A DNA stretch of 64,000 nt from CAIVAT01 sp964473485 (GTDB lineage Bacteria > Bacteroidota > Bacteroidia > Bacteroidales > FEN-979), in NCBI GenBank assembly GCA_964473485.1, contig CAYYPH010000009.1:52974-116973 (forward strand), read 5' to 3'. Below are positions 63,101-64,000 of the stretch, one piece after another; the first letter of the stretch is position 1, and each line of letters opens with the position of its first letter. The notes beneath the pieces are model-generated. The model ran no database searches. It was not told the origin of the DNA and saw only the letters and a program-made list of their open reading frames with translations. The translations under genes were made by a program, and so were the position numbers.

Positions 63101-63944
63101 CGCCTCTTCCGGTGACATCACCGTGCTGGGAAACAACCTCTGCGGAAACGGAACCGCTTCGCCCAACTTCCCCGTCACCGTTAACGCGCTGCCCGCCGCT
63201 GCCGGACCCATCACCGGTCCCGCTTCCGTCTGCCAGGGCGCTATGGGTGTCAGCTACTCCGTGGCCACCATCGCCAACGCCACCTCCTACCAGTGGACAT
63301 TCCCCGTGGGCGTGACCATCGTTTCGGGGGCAACCACCAACCAGGTCACCGTCAACTTCCCGGGAGGGGCCCTTTCCGGTGACATCACTGTTAAGGGTGT
63401 CAACGCCTGCGGAAACGGACAGGCTTCACCCGCCCTGGCCGTCACCGTCAATGCCATCCCCGCAGCACCCGTGGTGACCGCCAACGGGAACATCCTCACC
63501 AGTTCCGCACCCGCCGGCAACCAGTGGTACTACGACAACACCGGCGCCATCCCGGGTGCAACCGGCCAAACATACACCGTGGCCAACAACACCGGCTGGT
63601 ACTGGTGCACCGTCACCCTCAACGGGTGCACTTCGCCCATCTCCAACAAGGTCTACGTGGTGGTGACCGGAACCCCCGAATTATCGGCCGGACCCCAGGT
63701 GCAGATCTACCCCGTGCCCAACAACGGGCAGTTCAGCATCGCCATCACCAGTTCAACGGAGTTGACTTACCAGCTCGAGATCTACAACACCATCGGATCC
63801 AGGATCTACAGCAACCAGGATATCAGGGTCACGGGCACCACCGTCATCCCGGTCGAACTCGGCCAGATCGCAGGCGGAGTTTACACCGTCGTCCTGCGTA
63901 ACACTTCCAGCCAGGTAGTGCGCAGGATCATCATCAACAGGTAA
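57171..63944 (+). CDS. Giant T9SS-secreted surface protein (beta-helix, FN3-like and PKD-like repeats)
   Basis: 2257 residues. Signal peptide cut after VGFAQ (residue 21). Residues about 25-740 and 920-1370 are rich in short Asn/Gly turns (VYNNTVTN, EVRNNILRN), typical of right-handed parallel beta-helices. Three FN3-like repeats follow (about 1380-1660; TTYHFRVIASSSAGTTYGND), three PKD-like repeats (about 1665-1925; TVSAGGTITAGAGTNAITVTWN), and two more Ig-like repeats up to about 2100. The last 80 residues are a type A T9SS sorting domain (YPVPNNGQFSIAI, GGVYTVVLRN). The protein is thus exported by the Por system and attached or released at the surface; probably an adhesin or glycan-binding protein. 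No catalytic motif seen. Confidence 0.9.
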   Translation: MKNTMLITLAVLVLSQVGFAQLTGNKNIPGDYPTVEQAIAALNVSGAGPGGVTFKVAAGHTETFGSLTSGLITTATGSSSNPIVFQKSGTGTNPVINAYANAPGVTDYIIALAGTDYLTFDGINLQETSGAVEWGIAILKTSGTDGSNHITIRNGTITLNIYSTETTGIYAANHTPFSTNPLTVTDVAGTNSGLKIYNMDILNCYRGIYLEGYDDPASPYQFYDQNNEIGKDGTNNINNVGGDYVSAYGIFAKSQNNLKVANNHITSSMGGDGTPYGIYLTGAKNASYDLYNNYVSMQFTGGATTSFYPIYSDMGANGVSNTVNVYNNTVTNCTFETVSTATISYMYLENLGVTANIYGNTVSNNTAGSASATATGRINYLFCRKASTNMGPVNFYNNSVTGNSRIQSVPAGGQTHFAAVTGTGTLLNMYGNAVTNNVVASNSGTYLLNVSLDIAERNVYNNTISDISMAEGTVYGIYNYNVTANSGIGRFYQNKVQNIEGTALTNSVSGIYNTAQGSITYYYNNMVGDLRTTGVTYNFPSLVGFYLNQGSAGFYNNTIYLNGTSSGDNFNSSAVFSGTSSNWLDLRNNILVNTSTPNGTGKTTAIRFSYTSLANFSELSNYNDLFAGTPGASNLIFYDGTTGSQTLIDYKTYMTPRELQSVSVLPPFMSSTTGSMNLHMKTNVATAVEAGGFTVSSPVSVINDYDGDARYPNAGYPVNALYPPKAPDMGADEFGGTPNDLMPPAITFTPLGNTYHNPVGGNARTLTVVITDGTGVPVSGNGLPMLYWKKNSFSYQGVQGIFISGNTYSFTFGAGTTLGDVVSYYIVAQDLVTMPNVGANPWQGAGYTTANPPAVSVPPTNPYSYTILTGISGIFHVGVGKNYTTLTAAAADINAKIISGPVTLVLDDAAYPSEQYPVIFNGNSGSSSVNTLTIKPNVNTSPLFSGAMTNNALIGLNGIDYLVIDGSNNGTNTRNLTIENTSTGSGAFGILFMGNPGNDPSTNVTIRNCRIKSTPVHASSSTTAPIRFSNETGGHDNCTIENNLIIGGFDGIYLIGKSGSIIQNTHILNNMIGSYLDAEAITHHGVFIAYANNTLVEGNEIMGPFSGSLNTGQTGVYMWQGATATKIRRNRIHDFYHNSDDGWGASGIWYSSDGSTVTEISNNSIYDIKAPGINPGVGQNITYGIFIRSGGNVKILHNSINLTGPWLSTQWDASSACLGFYYQATGGNFEVRNNILRNGTVPTTIPGSPWSKAYGIMVSLNPSGMFTALDNNDYYIDGYNGMIAQQYTNGIGTLVNYPTLADWQAYTGMEANSATINPAFTSPTNLLPTAAALNNMGFYLSSVPTDITGKMRNNPSDMGAFEFGNDPFVYTLSSNSVTYSSAVVTGSANAAGGSVTTFFDFGTTTNYGSSVAASPSSVGGGLTTPMQAALTGLAYSTTYHYRARSVSGTGVISYGVDSTFTTPAAPPSVITTAASAITAVAATLNGTVNANNLATTVTFEYGLTTAYGTVVAATPGTLSSTTATAVLAQLTGLVPNTTYHFRVIASSSAGTTYGNDMTFATSIIAPLVVTNLASVTTNSAQLNGTVTANNATTTVTFQWGLTTAYGNTINATPFTVNGMAPTPVTAALNGLPPNTTYHFRCVGVNAAGTIYGNDQTFTTSCVDPIITIAGPNTACAGFGNFVYTTEAGNTNYQWNVSAGGTITSGAGTNAITVTWNATGAQNVSVNYQNSLGCSASAPTVFAVTVNASPVPVITGPASACAATTNNTYTTQAGMTGYTWTVSAGGTITAGAGTNAITVTWNVTGAQTVSVNYTNASACAAPAPAVYNVSVNPLPAPTITGAASLCANSGYATYTTQTGFSGYTWTVSAGGTIVSGQGTSAVQVNWTTAGAQSVSVNYANAFGCFAAAPSVFNVNVNGAPAAAGPVTGTSAVCGGAMGVAYSCAPISGATYYVWNLPAGATIASGAGTTNITVDFAANASSGDITVLGNNLCGNGTASPNFPVTVNALPAAAGPITGPASVCQGAMGVSYSVATIANATSYQWTFPVGVTIVSGATTNQVTVNFPGGALSGDITVKGVNACGNGQASPALAVTVNAIPAAPVVTANGNILTSSAPAGNQWYYDNTGAIPGATGQTYTVANNTGWYWCTVTLNGCTSPISNKVYVVVTGTPELSAGPQVQIYPVPNNGQFSIAITSSTELTYQLEIYNTIGSRIYSNQDIRVTGTTVIPVELGQIAGGVYTVVLRNTSSQVVRRIIINR

Positions 63945-63967
63945 TGGTTGGGCTTTTGTTAGTAATG

Positions 63968-63998
63968 GAAGGTGACCCGCAAGGTCACCTTCTTTTTT
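63968..63998 (+). terminator. Rho-independent terminator after the T9SS gene
   Basis: Perfect 10-bp stem GAAGGTGACC / GGTCACCTTC around the 5-nt loop CGCAA, followed by six T, 24 bp after the stop codon. Confidence 0.92.
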
Positions 63999-64000
63999 AT

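Overview
The window looks like a chromosomal segment of an anaerobic or facultatively anaerobic Bacteroidota bacterium, probably Bacteroidales-like. The evidence is lineage-typical: start-proximal TAnnTTTG -7 boxes, a 2257-residue surface protein with a type IX secretion (T9SS) sorting domain, a FISUMP-domain protein, DUF2490 and Omp85 outer-membrane proteins, and PAS-LuxR regulators. An oxygen-independent anaerobic sulfatase maturase sits with two Ser-type sulfatases. I saw no rRNA, tRNA, CRISPR array, insertion sequence or phage gene.

Layout. 1-7503: AI-2E-type permease (cut by the window edge), sulfatase maturase, two envelope proteins, then a DUF4239-sulfatase-outer-membrane-protein operon that ends in the remnant of a second sulfatase. 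7506-16110: LuxR regulator, DUF2252, two Omp85 proteins, a K+ channel, secreted proteins. 16128-21046: sulfotransferase, outer-membrane protein, second Ser-type sulfatase. 21347-26057: a KdpD/KdpE-like two-component system divergent from a Kup potassium transporter, with no kdpFABC here. 26000-35785: CHAD protein, aminolipid-type acyltransferase fusion, GH13 glucosidase, glycosyltransferase, LpxH-like phosphatase, ATP-grasp, choloylglycine-hydrolase-like enzyme. 35826-43670: DUF4143 ATPase, large FISUMP protein, PAS histidine kinase, VOC protein. 43870-50354: bile-acid-symporter-family protein, second K+ channel, and a four-gene export operon (permease, HlyD, DUF2955, outer-membrane factor). 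50490-63944: RhlE helicase, radical SAM enzyme, second PAS-LuxR regulator, TPR/HTH sensor, and the giant T9SS protein, followed by a clear terminator.

Two signals stand out. First, an 18-bp dyad, ATAC-N10-GTAT, occurs six times in gaps between genes, upstream of both sulfatase units, two outer-membrane proteins, the export operon and DUF2252/LuxR. At two of them exactly 32 bp separate the dyad from a perfect -7 box. This looks like the operator of an undescribed regulon, and the PAS-LuxR proteins are the natural candidate regulators. Second, many gaps are filled by short-word repeats that keep one unbroken 7-nt register while the word changes; one array runs through 36 consecutive heptamers. 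The same words occur in frame inside the FISUMP gene. A separate 19-bp hairpin repeat also intrudes into the 3' ends of genes.

All calls come from reading the sequence; family names are by recognition, without database searches.
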